Position numbers and translations under genes: made by a program. The notes beneath the pieces were generated by a model, which had not been told where the DNA came from, ran no database searches, and worked only from the letters and a program-made list of their open reading frames with translations. Shown here piece after piece: positions 57,084 through 64,000 of a stretch of 64,000 nt of DNA (the stretch's first letter is position 1; the number at the start of each line of letters is the position of its first letter). Origin of the DNA: Streptomyces sp. NRRL F-4489 (GTDB lineage: Bacteria > Actinomycetota > Actinomycetes > Streptomycetales > Streptomycetaceae); the NCBI RefSeq assembly GCF_001509485.1, contig NZ_LLZI01000169.1:1-64000 (forward strand), written 5' to 3'.

Positions 57084-58487
57084 TTGCACACGGCCAGGGA
57101 ATTCCAGCGCGGCCACAAGGCCAGGCTTGCCGAGCTGACGGCGGAGCGGGAACTGTACGTCGGGGTGCGGATCGACGGCCCCGGGATGGTCATCGACGTC
57201 AGCTGCTTCGGGCTCGACGCCGACGAGCGGCTCTCCGACGACCGCTACTTCGTCTTCTACAACCAGCCCGCGTCCCCCGAGGACGCGGTCCAATTGCTCG
57301 GCCCCCGGGACGGCGACACGGAGTCCTTCCGGATCGCCCTCGACCGGATCCCGCCGCACATCCGGAAGCTGACGTTCACCGCGGCGCTCGACGGCGAGGG
57401 GCGGATGGACCGGATCGGCCCCGGCTGCCTGCGCGTGGTGGCCGGCGGCGAGGAGGTCGCCCGGTATCCGTTCAGCGGCGAGGAGTTCAGCACCGAGCGC
57501 GCCGTGATGCTCGGCGACCTGTACGTCAAGGACGGCTGGCGGTTCGCCGCGGTGGGCCAGGGCTTCGACGGCGGCCTGGAGGCACTGCTGACGCACTTCG
57601 GCGGCGAGGTGCTGGAGGAGAGCGGGGAAGACGCGGAGGGTGCGGAGGACGCCGCGCCGGCCGCGTCGGCCGGCGCCACCGGGGCCGCCGGGGCGCCCGC
57701 GCTCCCGGACGTGAGCGACTTCACCCTGCCGCCCCCGGCCCCCGCTCCGGCTCCCGCGCCGCCCCCGTCCGCCGGGCCGCCCCCGGCCCCCGCGCCCGTC
57801 CCGCCGCCGCCGGTGCCGACCGCGCCGGACCCGCGCGCGCCCGCGGCGTACCACCCGCAGCCGCCTCCGCTGCCGCAGCCCTCCGCCGCGCAGCTGCACA
57901 GCGCGCCGACGATGGTCGCGCCGCTGGTCCCGCCGGGCGGGACGGCGCCGCCCCCGGCCGTCCAGGGGCCGCCCCCGCCGCCGCCTCCGCCCCCGGGAGC
58001 GGTGCACGGGCCGCCGCCCCCGCCGCCTCCCGGTGTGCCGGGGCCGCCGCCCCCGCCCCCGTACGGCCAGGCGCCCGGCGGCTACCCCGGTGGCCAGCAG
58101 CCGCCCCCGCAGTACGGCCAGGCGCCGCCGCAGTACGGTCAGCAGCCGCCCCCGCTGCCGCCGCACGGTCAGCAGCCCCCGCCACTGCCGCCGCAGGGCC
58201 AGCAGCCGCCCCCGCTCCCGTACGGTCAGCAGCCGCCCCCGCCCGCCGGGTACGGCGTGCCCCAGGGGCCGCCGGTGCCGCTCCCGCCGCCGCCCGGTGC
58301 CTACGGCGAACCGGGCCGACCGGCGCCGCAGGACCCGTACGCCCCGTATCCCGGGCAGACCGCGCCGCCCCAGCCGGACGGCGGTACGGGCCCGTGGCCC
58401 GGCTACGGCGCGGACCCCGGCGCCCCCGGCGCGGCACCCCCGCCCCCGGGGGACCCGCAGGGCGGCACCCCGCGGCACGGCCGCTGA
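57084..58487 (+). CDS. TerD-domain protein with long Pro-rich tail
   Basis: A 467-aa protein. Residues 1-180 are a TerD domain (VDVSCFGLD-type IDVSCFGLDADERLSDDRYF, YNQPASPEDAV, LDRIPPHIRKLTFT), with acidic residues placed for Ca2+ binding; TerD proteins act in tellurite and general stress response. From residue 215 on it is Pro/Gln/Gly-rich with repeats of QQPPPLP and PPQYGQ. TTG 57084 is the start, directly after GGGGGAGGGG; no ATG or GTG start fits the domain border. The tail suggests surface or condensate-type interactions, not shown. Confidence 0.88.
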   Translation: MHTAREFQRGHKARLAELTAERELYVGVRIDGPGMVIDVSCFGLDADERLSDDRYFVFYNQPASPEDAVQLLGPRDGDTESFRIALDRIPPHIRKLTFTAALDGEGRMDRIGPGCLRVVAGGEEVARYPFSGEEFSTERAVMLGDLYVKDGWRFAAVGQGFDGGLEALLTHFGGEVLEESGEDAEGAEDAAPAASAGATGAAGAPALPDVSDFTLPPPAPAPAPAPPPSAGPPPAPAPVPPPPVPTAPDPRAPAAYHPQPPPLPQPSAAQLHSAPTMVAPLVPPGGTAPPPAVQGPPPPPPPPPGAVHGPPPPPPPGVPGPPPPPPYGQAPGGYPGGQQPPPQYGQAPPQYGQQPPPLPPHGQQPPPLPPQGQQPPPLPYGQQPPPPAGYGVPQGPPVPLPPPPGAYGEPGRPAPQDPYAPYPGQTAPPQPDGGTGPWPGYGADPGAPGAAPPPPGDPQGGTPRHGR

Positions 58488-58592
58488 GCGGAACCCGCCC
58501 GGCGGCCGCCACCCCGCGGCCCGTCCACCGGGGTCACTCGCCCCATAGCGCCGCCCCGGGGCCGCACCCCCCTGGCCCGTAGCGCACACGCA

Positions 58593-58627
58593 CCGGCGCC
58601 CGCCCCCATATCGGGGACGGGCGCCGG
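58593..58627. terminator. Terminator between TerD and Nudix genes
   Basis: CCGGCGCCCG (58593-58602) pairs with CGGGCGCCGG (58618-58627), with an inner CCCC/GGGG and one mismatch. The genes converge here. Confidence 0.8.
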
Positions 58628-58630
58628 AAG

Positions 58631-58670
58631 TTGACGGTACGTCAGTAAAGTTGACGGCGCGTCAGCAAAG
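58631..58670. repeat. Two tandem 20-bp repeats, each with a TGACG/CGTCA dyad
   Basis: Units 58631-58650 and 58651-58670 differ at three positions only. Each begins TTGACGG and contains TGACG, three bases, CGTCA, then AG(T/C)AAAG-like ends. They lie in the 3' region shared by the convergent TerD and Nudix genes, just past the terminator. Confidence 0.75.
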
Positions 58671-58680
58671 GGCCGGTCCG

Positions 58681-59223
58681 TCAGCCCGCCGCCCCCAGCA
58701 GCGCCCGGGTCTCCGCCACCAGGCGGACCACCGATTCGTCGGCGACCGCGGGCACCTCGTCGTAGCCGAACCACCGCAGGTCCAGCGACTCGTCGCTGAT
58801 CGCCGCCACCGCGTCCGCGGGCGCCAGCGCGGCGTACTGGACGTCCAGATGGACCGCGCAGGGCGTCCGGTGGCGGTCCAGCCGCACCGGCGCGCCGCCC
58901 AGCAGCGTCAGCCCGTGCGCGATCCCGGACTCCTCCCGCGCCTCGCGCAGCGCCGCGTCCGCCAGCGTGGCGTCCTCGGGCTCGCAGTGGCCGCCCATCT
59001 GGAGCCACATCTCCAGCTTGCGGTGCAGGGTGAGCAGCACCCGGCCGCCGACCGGGTCGATCACCAGCGCGCTGGCCGTGAGGTGGCCGTCCTTGCACGG
59101 CTTCCACATGCCGTCCCGATGGCCGGCGAGGTGGTCCAGATAGGCCAGGCGCAGGCGCTCCTGCTCCTCGGACGGCGCGGGCCACTCCTTGAGCACCCGC
59201 GCCGCGTCCTCCCGCAGGCTCAC
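58681..59223 (-). CDS. Nudix hydrolase
   Basis: A 180-aa pyrophosphohydrolase. The Nudix box begins at GGHCEPED and has REAREESG with the catalytic Glu pair; HLTASALVID and LDVQYAAL flank it. A helical N-terminal extension (SEEQERLRLAYLDHLAGH) is typical of actinobacterial members. The nucleotide substrate is unknown. GTG 59223 overlaps the stop of the upstream protease-like gene as GTGA, so it is translationally coupled to it. Confidence 0.9.
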   Translation of the reverse strand: MSLREDAARVLKEWPAPSEEQERLRLAYLDHLAGHRDGMWKPCKDGHLTASALVIDPVGGRVLLTLHRKLEMWLQMGGHCEPEDATLADAALREAREESGIAHGLTLLGGAPVRLDRHRTPCAVHLDVQYAALAPADAVAAISDESLDLRWFGYDEVPAVADESVVRLVAETRALLGAAG

Positions 59224-60734
59224 TTGGGGCCGTCTCCCTTGCCCTCGTCCTCGGGGCCGCGCGGTCCGCCGCCGCCCTGGCCGCCCGAGGCGTCCGGGCC
59301 GTCCGCCGCGTCCGGGCCGGGGGCGCCGCCGTCGCGCTTGGTCGGATCCGGCGCGCCGCCGCTCGCCGCCTCGCCCAGCATCTTGTCGAGCTCGGAGAAG
59401 TCGGCGTGCTCGTGGTGGACGAAGCCGTCCGGGTCGTCGAGGTCGGCGGCCGTGGGCAGCATGTCGGGGTGCTCCCACAGGCCGTCGCGGCCGTCCAGGC
59501 CCCGGGCGTCGGTGAGCGACGCCCACAGCCGGGAGGCGTCCCGCAGCCGGCGCGGCCGCAGCTGGAGGCCGATCAGCGTGGCGAAGGTCTGCTCGGCCGG
59601 GCCGCCGGTGGCCCGGCGCCGCCGCAGGGTCTCCCGGAGCTTGTCCGCGGACGGCAGATGCGGCTTGGCGGCAGCGTGCACCACCGCGTCCACCCAGCCC
59701 TCGACGAGCGCCAGCGCGGTCTCCAGACGGGCCAGCGCGGCCTTCTGCTCCGGGGTGTCCTCGGGCTGGAACATGCCCTGCTGGAGGGCGTTCTGCAACT
59801 CCTCGGGGTGCTGGGGGTCGAGCTGGCCGACCGCGTCCTCCAGCTTGGTGGTGTCGACCTTGATGCCGCGGGCGTAGCCCTCGACGGCGCCGAAGAGGTG
59901 CGAGCGCAGCCACGGCACATGGGCGAAGAGCCGCTGGTGGGCGGCCTCCCGCAGGGCGAGATAGAGCCGCACCTCCTCCTCCGGGACGCCGAGGCCGGCC
60001 CCGAACGCCTGGACGTTCGCCGGCAGCAGCGCGGCCTTGCCGGCCGGGCCCAGAGGCAGCCCGATGTCCGTGGAGCCCACGACCTCGGAGGCCAGCACGC
60101 CCAGCGCCTGCCCGATCTGGGTGCCGAACATCGCGCCGCCCATGGAGCGCATCATCCCCAGCAGCGGGCCGGCCATGGCCTGCATCTCCTGGGGCAGCAC
60201 CTCGCCCATCGCGGAACCGACCCGCTCGGCGAGCGGGTCGACCAGGTCCTTCCACACCGGCAGGGTCTCCTCGACCCACTCGGCGCGGCTCCAGGCCACC
60301 ACCGAGCCGGCGCCCGACGGGAGCGACGTCACGCCGTCCAGCCACAGGTCGGCCAGGCGCACCGCGTCCTGCACGGCCGACCGCTCACCGGGGGAGACGC
60401 TGGCGTCCTTGCTGCCGTCCTCGGCGCCCTGCGCGACGGTCTGCCGCGCGATGTCCTTGGCCATGTCCCAGTTCACCGGCCCGCCCTCGTAGGAGAGCAT
60501 CTGGCCCAGCCGCTGGAAGGCGGCACCGAGGTCGCCGGGGTTCATCTGGCCGCCGGGTCCCCCCATGCCGCCGAAGAGCGCCGCGAACGGATTGTCCGCG
60601 CCGCCGCTCCCGCCACCGAACCCGAAGGGGTTCGCGGGGCCCTGGCTACCTCCCTGGCCGCCCTTCTGCTTGCCGTTGTCGCCGTCCTCCGGCTCCTCCG
60701 GCGGAAGGCCGAATCCGAATGGGGTGTCACTCAC
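59220..60734 (-). CDS. DUF2342 zincin-like protein (predicted zinc metalloprotease)
   Basis: A 504-aa protein of the actinobacterial family sometimes called F420-biosynthesis-associated or Zincin_2. The core (about 80-430) is helical, with the family motif REAAHQRLFAHVPWL near residue 270, where the canonical HExxH is changed to EAAHxR with a distal His. Gly/Pro-rich ends flank it. The proteolytic activity is predicted, not proven. ATG 60734 encodes MSDTPFGFGLPPEEPE. It forms an operon with the Nudix gene. Confidence 0.87.
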   Translation of the reverse strand: MSDTPFGFGLPPEEPEDGDNGKQKGGQGGSQGPANPFGFGGGSGGADNPFAALFGGMGGPGGQMNPGDLGAAFQRLGQMLSYEGGPVNWDMAKDIARQTVAQGAEDGSKDASVSPGERSAVQDAVRLADLWLDGVTSLPSGAGSVVAWSRAEWVEETLPVWKDLVDPLAERVGSAMGEVLPQEMQAMAGPLLGMMRSMGGAMFGTQIGQALGVLASEVVGSTDIGLPLGPAGKAALLPANVQAFGAGLGVPEEEVRLYLALREAAHQRLFAHVPWLRSHLFGAVEGYARGIKVDTTKLEDAVGQLDPQHPEELQNALQQGMFQPEDTPEQKAALARLETALALVEGWVDAVVHAAAKPHLPSADKLRETLRRRRATGGPAEQTFATLIGLQLRPRRLRDASRLWASLTDARGLDGRDGLWEHPDMLPTAADLDDPDGFVHHEHADFSELDKMLGEAASGGAPDPTKRDGGAPGPDAADGPDASGGQGGGGPRGPEDEGKGDGPK

Positions 60735-60924
60735 GGGTTTCCTCGGCTCGTAGGGCCGCCGGCCCTACGCCGACGGCGGCTGCCCGACATCACCTCCAGC
60801 GTAGACACTCGCGCCGCCCTGGGGCTCGGTGCTTCGCTGGCGCGGTGGCTGCGGCAGGATGGACGCCACCTGGTGCGGACCCGTACGACGCGCCCGCACT
60901 GAAGACAACCGCTGGAGACGCCCG

Positions 60925-62070
60925 GTGAGTTCCCCAGATCCGACCGTTCGCGCAGCGCGAAACGCTGCCGCCACCGCCGAAGAGGCGGACCACGCCGTGA
61001 GCGGCGGCCGGCCGCTGCGCCGCCCCGTCGTCGCCGTCACCGGAGCCGCCTCCGGGGTCGGCGCGCTGCTCACCCGCGCCCTGGCCGACTCCGACGAGGT
61101 CAGGGAAGTGGTGGCCATCGACGAGCGGCCCGGCGACGTGGCCGAGGCCCGGTGGCACGTCCTGGACGTCCGCGACCCCGCCATCGCCGACAAACTCCGC
61201 GGAACGGACGTCGTCGTCCATCTCGCCCTCGACCTCGACCTGGAGACCGACGCCGCCGCCCGCACCGCGTACAACGTCCGCGGCACCCAGACCGTGCTGA
61301 CCGCCGCCGCGGCCGCCGGCGTGCACCGGGTGGTGCTGTGCACCTCGGCGATGGTCTACGGGGCGCTGCCCGACAACGATGTTCCGCTGGCCGAGGACGC
61401 CGAGCTGCGCGCCACCGCGGACGCCACCGGCGTCGGCGACCTCCTGGAGATCGAGCACCTGGCCCGCCGCGCCCCGCGCGCCCACCCCGGCCTGAACGTC
61501 ACCGTGCTGCGCCCCGCCGTCCTGGTGGGCGGCACCGACACCGCGCTGACCCGCTACTTCGAGTCGCCCCGTCTCCTGGTCGTCGCCGGCTCCCGCCCGG
61601 CCTGGCAGTTCTGCCACGTGGAAGACCTGGTCAGCGCCCTGGAGTACGCCGCCCTGGAGAAGGTCGACGGCGAACTGGCGGTGGGCTGCGACGGCTGGCT
61701 GGAACAGGAGGAGGTCGAGGAGCTCTCCGGTATCCGGCGCATGGAGCTGCCGTCCTCGGTGGCGCTGGGCGCCGCCGCCCGCCTCCACCGGATCGGCCTG
61801 ACCCCCTCGCCCGCCGGGGACCTCGCCTACACCATGCACCCCTGGGTGGTCAGCGGCAGCCGGCTGCACGACGCGGGCTGGCGGCCCCGGTGGACCAACG
61901 AGGAGGTGCTGGCCGAGCTCCTGGAGGAGGTCGCCGGACGGCACACCGTGGCCGGCCGCCGGCTCGGCCGCAAGGACGCCACCGCCGCGGGCGCCGCCGG
62001 CGCCACCGTCGCCCTGCTGGGCACCGCGGCCCTGGTCCGCCGCGCCCGCAAGGCCCGCCGCCGCCTCTGA
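60925..62070 (+). CDS. NAD-dependent epimerase/SDR family protein
   Basis: A 381-aa extended SDR protein. The cofactor loop is VTGAASGVGALL near residue 40; HLALDLDLETDA follows and the active-site region reads CTSAMVYGALPDND, where the usual YxxxK Lys is not evident. The C-terminus has a hydrophobic segment (AAGATVALLGTAALV) and a basic end (RRARKARRRL), so it may attach to the membrane. GTG 60925 has TGGAG eight bases upstream. It is divergent from the DUF2342 gene. Confidence 0.87.
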   Translation: MSSPDPTVRAARNAAATAEEADHAVSGGRPLRRPVVAVTGAASGVGALLTRALADSDEVREVVAIDERPGDVAEARWHVLDVRDPAIADKLRGTDVVVHLALDLDLETDAAARTAYNVRGTQTVLTAAAAAGVHRVVLCTSAMVYGALPDNDVPLAEDAELRATADATGVGDLLEIEHLARRAPRAHPGLNVTVLRPAVLVGGTDTALTRYFESPRLLVVAGSRPAWQFCHVEDLVSALEYAALEKVDGELAVGCDGWLEQEEVEELSGIRRMELPSSVALGAAARLHRIGLTPSPAGDLAYTMHPWVVSGSRLHDAGWRPRWTNEEVLAELLEEVAGRHTVAGRRLGRKDATAAGAAGATVALLGTAALVRRARKARRRL

Positions 62071-62174
62071 CCGGCCCGCCGGCCCGGGGGACTGTACGAG
62101 CCTCCATACGGGGCGCCGGACGCCCGGTGGAAACGGCCATTCCGCGCCGCGCTCCCGTACGGCACGATGGGAGC

Positions 62175-62657
62175 ATGTCTGGCACGCACTCCCGCCCGTC
62201 CACCGGCCGCGACCACCCTGGTGAGCAGGGCGCCGAGGACCCCATCCGGCTGCTGGCGATCCGCGACACCGCGCTGTCCGTGGACGAGGTCTTCGCGGCC
62301 GTCGGCGACCCGGCGGCGGGCGGTACGGCGCTCTTCGTCGGCACCGTCCGCTCGCACGACGGCGGCTCCGACGTCGAGGGCCTGGGCTACTCCGCGCACC
62401 CGTCCGCCGAGGAGGAGCTGCGCCGGGTCGCCGAGAAGGTCGTCGCCGACTACCCGGTCCGCGCGCTGGCCGCCGTCCACCGGGTGGGCGATCTGGCCAT
62501 CGGCGAACTGGCCGTGGTCGTCGCGGTCTCCTGCCCCCACCGGGCCGAGGCGTTCGCGGCCTGCCGCAAGCTCATCGACGACCTCAAGCACGAGGTCCCG
62601 ATCTGGAAGCACCAGACGTTTGCGGATGGCACCGAGGAGTGGGTGGGGGCCTGTTAG
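62175..62657 (+). CDS. moaE: Molybdopterin synthase catalytic subunit
   Basis: A 160-aa MoaE. It joins two dithiolene sulfurs from thiocarboxylated MoaD to precursor Z. FVGTVRSHDGG, the Arg and His in CPHRAEAFAACRK and the catalytic Lys in KHEVPIWKHQTF are conserved. The N-terminal 20 residues are an extra disordered part. ATG 62175 follows CACGAT by six bases. MoeZ at 34 kb would charge its partner MoaD; moaD itself is not in the window. A CGTCCGGACG palindrome lies just after the stop. Confidence 0.94.
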   Translation: MSGTHSRPSTGRDHPGEQGAEDPIRLLAIRDTALSVDEVFAAVGDPAAGGTALFVGTVRSHDGGSDVEGLGYSAHPSAEEELRRVAEKVVADYPVRALAAVHRVGDLAIGELAVVVAVSCPHRAEAFAACRKLIDDLKHEVPIWKHQTFADGTEEWVGAC

Positions 62658-62756
62658 CCCACGTCCGGACGCATAGGGGTGGGCCCTCTCGCCCCGGTCT
62701 GCCGCCGAACCGGTACGTCACGTTCCGGTTGCGTAACCCGCTCCCCGGCACCAGCG

Positions 62757-62786
62757 TTGACCTGGCAGATGGTTAATCTGCTTATT
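62757..62786 (+). promoter_or_regulatory. Promoter of the 67-aa membrane protein gene
   Basis: TTGACC (62757-62762), 18 bp, CTTATT (62781-62786): a good housekeeping-type promoter. The start is near 62793, about 30 nt before ATG 62824. Confidence 0.6.
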
Positions 62787-62823
62787 CGTCGAACGCGGGC
62801 GCGCACGGTGGAGGGAGATCGCC

Positions 62824-63027
62824 ATGGGAGCGCTCCTCTGGCTGCTGATTCCGGTTCTGGCGGGGCTGGCCGCCGCCCTGTGGAGCAGCTGGACCCTGCG
62901 CAACCGCAGGACCGGGGACGTCGCGGAGCTGGCCGGCTACGCCCGCTTCCGGGCCGCGATGGAGAAGCAGCACACCGCCCCGGCGCCCGCCGCGACCACC
63001 CGCGAGCACGCCTCGGACCCGGTCTGA
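62824..63027 (+). CDS. Small single-span membrane protein
   Basis: A 67-aa protein with one N-terminal membrane helix (LLWLLIPVLAGLAAALWSSW) and a cytoplasmic tail (GDVAELAGYARFRAAMEKQH). GGAGGGA precedes ATG 62824 at the normal distance, and a clear promoter lies upstream. I recall conserved homologues next to the YlbL-type protease gene in Streptomyces; the function is unknown. The topology suggests an adaptor or regulator of a neighbouring membrane protein. Confidence 0.8.
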   Translation: MGALLWLLIPVLAGLAAALWSSWTLRNRRTGDVAELAGYARFRAAMEKQHTAPAPAATTREHASDPV

Positions 63028-63128
63028 CGCGGGCCTGATGCCGGCCGGCGCGGAACCGCCGCCGCCCGCCGGACCCGTACGGACGGCCCCGCGGGCCGGT
63101 TGTCATACCCGTCCCGTACTGTCGTTCC

Positions 63129-64000
63129 ATGCCACGCCGCACCGCCACGCTGCTCGCCTCGATCCTGATGCTGATCGCGCTGCTCTGCGCCGGGGTGCTG
63201 ATTCCCGTGCCGTACGCGGAGATGTCGCCGGGCCCGACGGTCAACACCCTCGGTGAGCACAACGGCGAGCCGGTCCTGCAGATCTCCGGCCGCAAGACGT
63301 ATCCGACGTCCGGGCATCTGAACATGACCACCGTCCGCGTCACCGGCCCGGACTACCGCATGAATCTCCTCGAAGCGGTCTACGGCTGGCTGGACCCGGA
63401 CAGCGCGGTGGTACCGCACAAGACCCTCTACCCCGAGGGGCAGACCGCCGAGCAGGCCGACCAGCAGAACGCCGAGGAGTTCAGCCAGTCCCAGGAGAGC
63501 GCCAAGGCCGCCGCCCTGAAGCAGCTGCACATCCCGGTGGCCACGCAGACCGTCGTCGGCACCGTGGTCAAGGGCAAGCCGGCCGACGGGCTGCTGCACG
63601 CCGGCGATGTGATCAAGGCGGTGGACGGCCAGGAGGTGCGCCAGACCGGCGACGTCGCCAAGCTCGTCACCCGGCACAAGCCGGGCGAGAAGGTGGTCTT
63701 CACCGTCATCCCGGCCAAGGAGGCGGCCGCGGCGGAGAAGCAGGGCAAGCGGCCCGAGGGCCCCGGCAAGCAGGTGGCGATCACCACGGCGGCGGACGGC
63801 GGGCGGGCCATCGTGGGCATCCAGGCCCAGCTCGACCACATCTTCCCGTTCCCCATCGACGTCAAGCTCGCCGACGTCGGCGGCCCCAGCGCCGGGCTGA
63901 TGTTCGCGCTCGGCATCGTCGACAAGCTCACCCCGGGCGGCGACCTGACCGGCGGCACGTTCGTCGCCGGTACGGGCACCATCGACGACCAGGGCAAGGT
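63129..64000 (+). CDS. YlbL-type membrane protease with PDZ and Lon-like domains, 3' end outside window
   Basis: The first 290 residues of a membrane-anchored S16 (Lon-type) protease. One N-terminal helix (residues about 7-25) is followed by an extracellular part, a PDZ domain (about 140-215, with GLLHAGDVIKAVDGQEV) and the start of the Lon proteolytic domain. The catalytic Ser is residue 254 in GGPSAGLM; the Lys of the dyad lies beyond the window end. ATG 63129 is six bases after TACTGT (63117-63122), a leaderless pattern. B. subtilis YlbL has this architecture. Confidence 0.92.
   Translation, partial: MPRRTATLLASILMLIALLCAGVLIPVPYAEMSPGPTVNTLGEHNGEPVLQISGRKTYPTSGHLNMTTVRVTGPDYRMNLLEAVYGWLDPDSAVVPHKTLYPEGQTAEQADQQNAEEFSQSQESAKAAALKQLHIPVATQTVVGTVVKGKPADGLLHAGDVIKAVDGQEVRQTGDVAKLVTRHKPGEKVVFTVIPAKEAAAAEKQGKRPEGPGKQVAITTAADGGRAIVGIQAQLDHIFPFPIDVKLADVGGPSAGLMFALGIVDKLTPGGDLTGGTFVAGTGTIDDQGK

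Noticed and set aside
1..64000. CRISPR arrays, tRNA or rRNA genes, insertion sequences, integrase or attachment sites
   Set aside because: No spaced repeat series, no T-loop/acceptor pattern, no transposase or recombinase motif and no tRNA-flanking direct repeat was found by reading both strands. A tRNA scan could still find one I missed.

Overview
The window is high-GC actinobacterial chromosome, almost certainly Streptomyces. Evidence: codon third positions are nearly all G/C, TTA codons occur in only two genes, and the gene families include TatB, WblC (WhiB7), mycoredoxin, AdnAB, DUF397/XRE pairs, DUF3107 and DUF3152. No rRNA, tRNA, CRISPR array, insertion sequence or prophage was seen. 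About 55 protein genes are supported. From memory, and not checked here, most of the window matches a conserved block of the Streptomyces core around tatB-mrp-moeZ-adnAB-wblC.

Layout. 0-9 kb: the end of an HtrA-type protease, tatB, the Fe-S carrier mrp, a DUF1003/MgtE-N pair, a lipoprotein and corA. 9-24 kb: a SUFU-domain protein, an MFS pump, a zinc-ribbon protein, a PHP phosphoesterase, MarC, a 51-codon gene, an NYN nuclease, hydrolases, a DEAD-box helicase with a very long basic tail, a ferritin-like protein, DUF3107, a TetR regulator and a DUF3152 metalloprotease-like protein. 24-29 kb: an accessory-looking block with a DHA2 pump divergent from a WYL regulator, then a 63-aa peptide gene coupled to a 117-aa gene, divergent from XRE-DUF397-DUF397. 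29-34 kb: glycosyltransferase, multipass membrane protein and epimerase. 34-39 kb: moeZ, a giant membrane protein with a degenerate kinase-like segment, and an alkyltransferase-like protein. 39-52 kb: adnA, adnB, an M20 peptidase, nudC, mycoredoxin and uvrD2. 52-64 kb: wblC with its leader, UbiB and ThiF homologues, several proteases, a TerD-type protein, Nudix, SDR, moaE and a YlbL-type PDZ protease that runs off the end.

Themes. (1) Thiol stress: three exact GGAAT-N18-GTT (sigma-R type) promoters precede moeZ, the mycoredoxin gene and the unknown 51-aa gene at 14.1 kb. (2) DNA repair: two RecBCD-like subunits, UvrD2, the alkyltransferase-like protein and NudC lie close together. (3) Antibiotic response: wblC has a leader with a 109-codon ORF ending at a stem-loop and a strong intrinsic terminator. 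(4) Local control: several genes have well-formed inverted repeats, above all a perfect 35-bp palindrome between the DHA2 pump and the WYL regulator. Both TTA codons of the window fall in the 24-29 kb block, which points to bldA-linked control. (5) Many genes start directly after a TANNNT box and look leaderless.

Best candidates for something undescribed are the divergent peptide/117-aa/XRE/DUF397 locus (26.98-28.95 kb), the 51-aa gene under a sigma-R-type promoter with two upstream direct repeats, and the membrane protein with the degenerate kinase-like centre.
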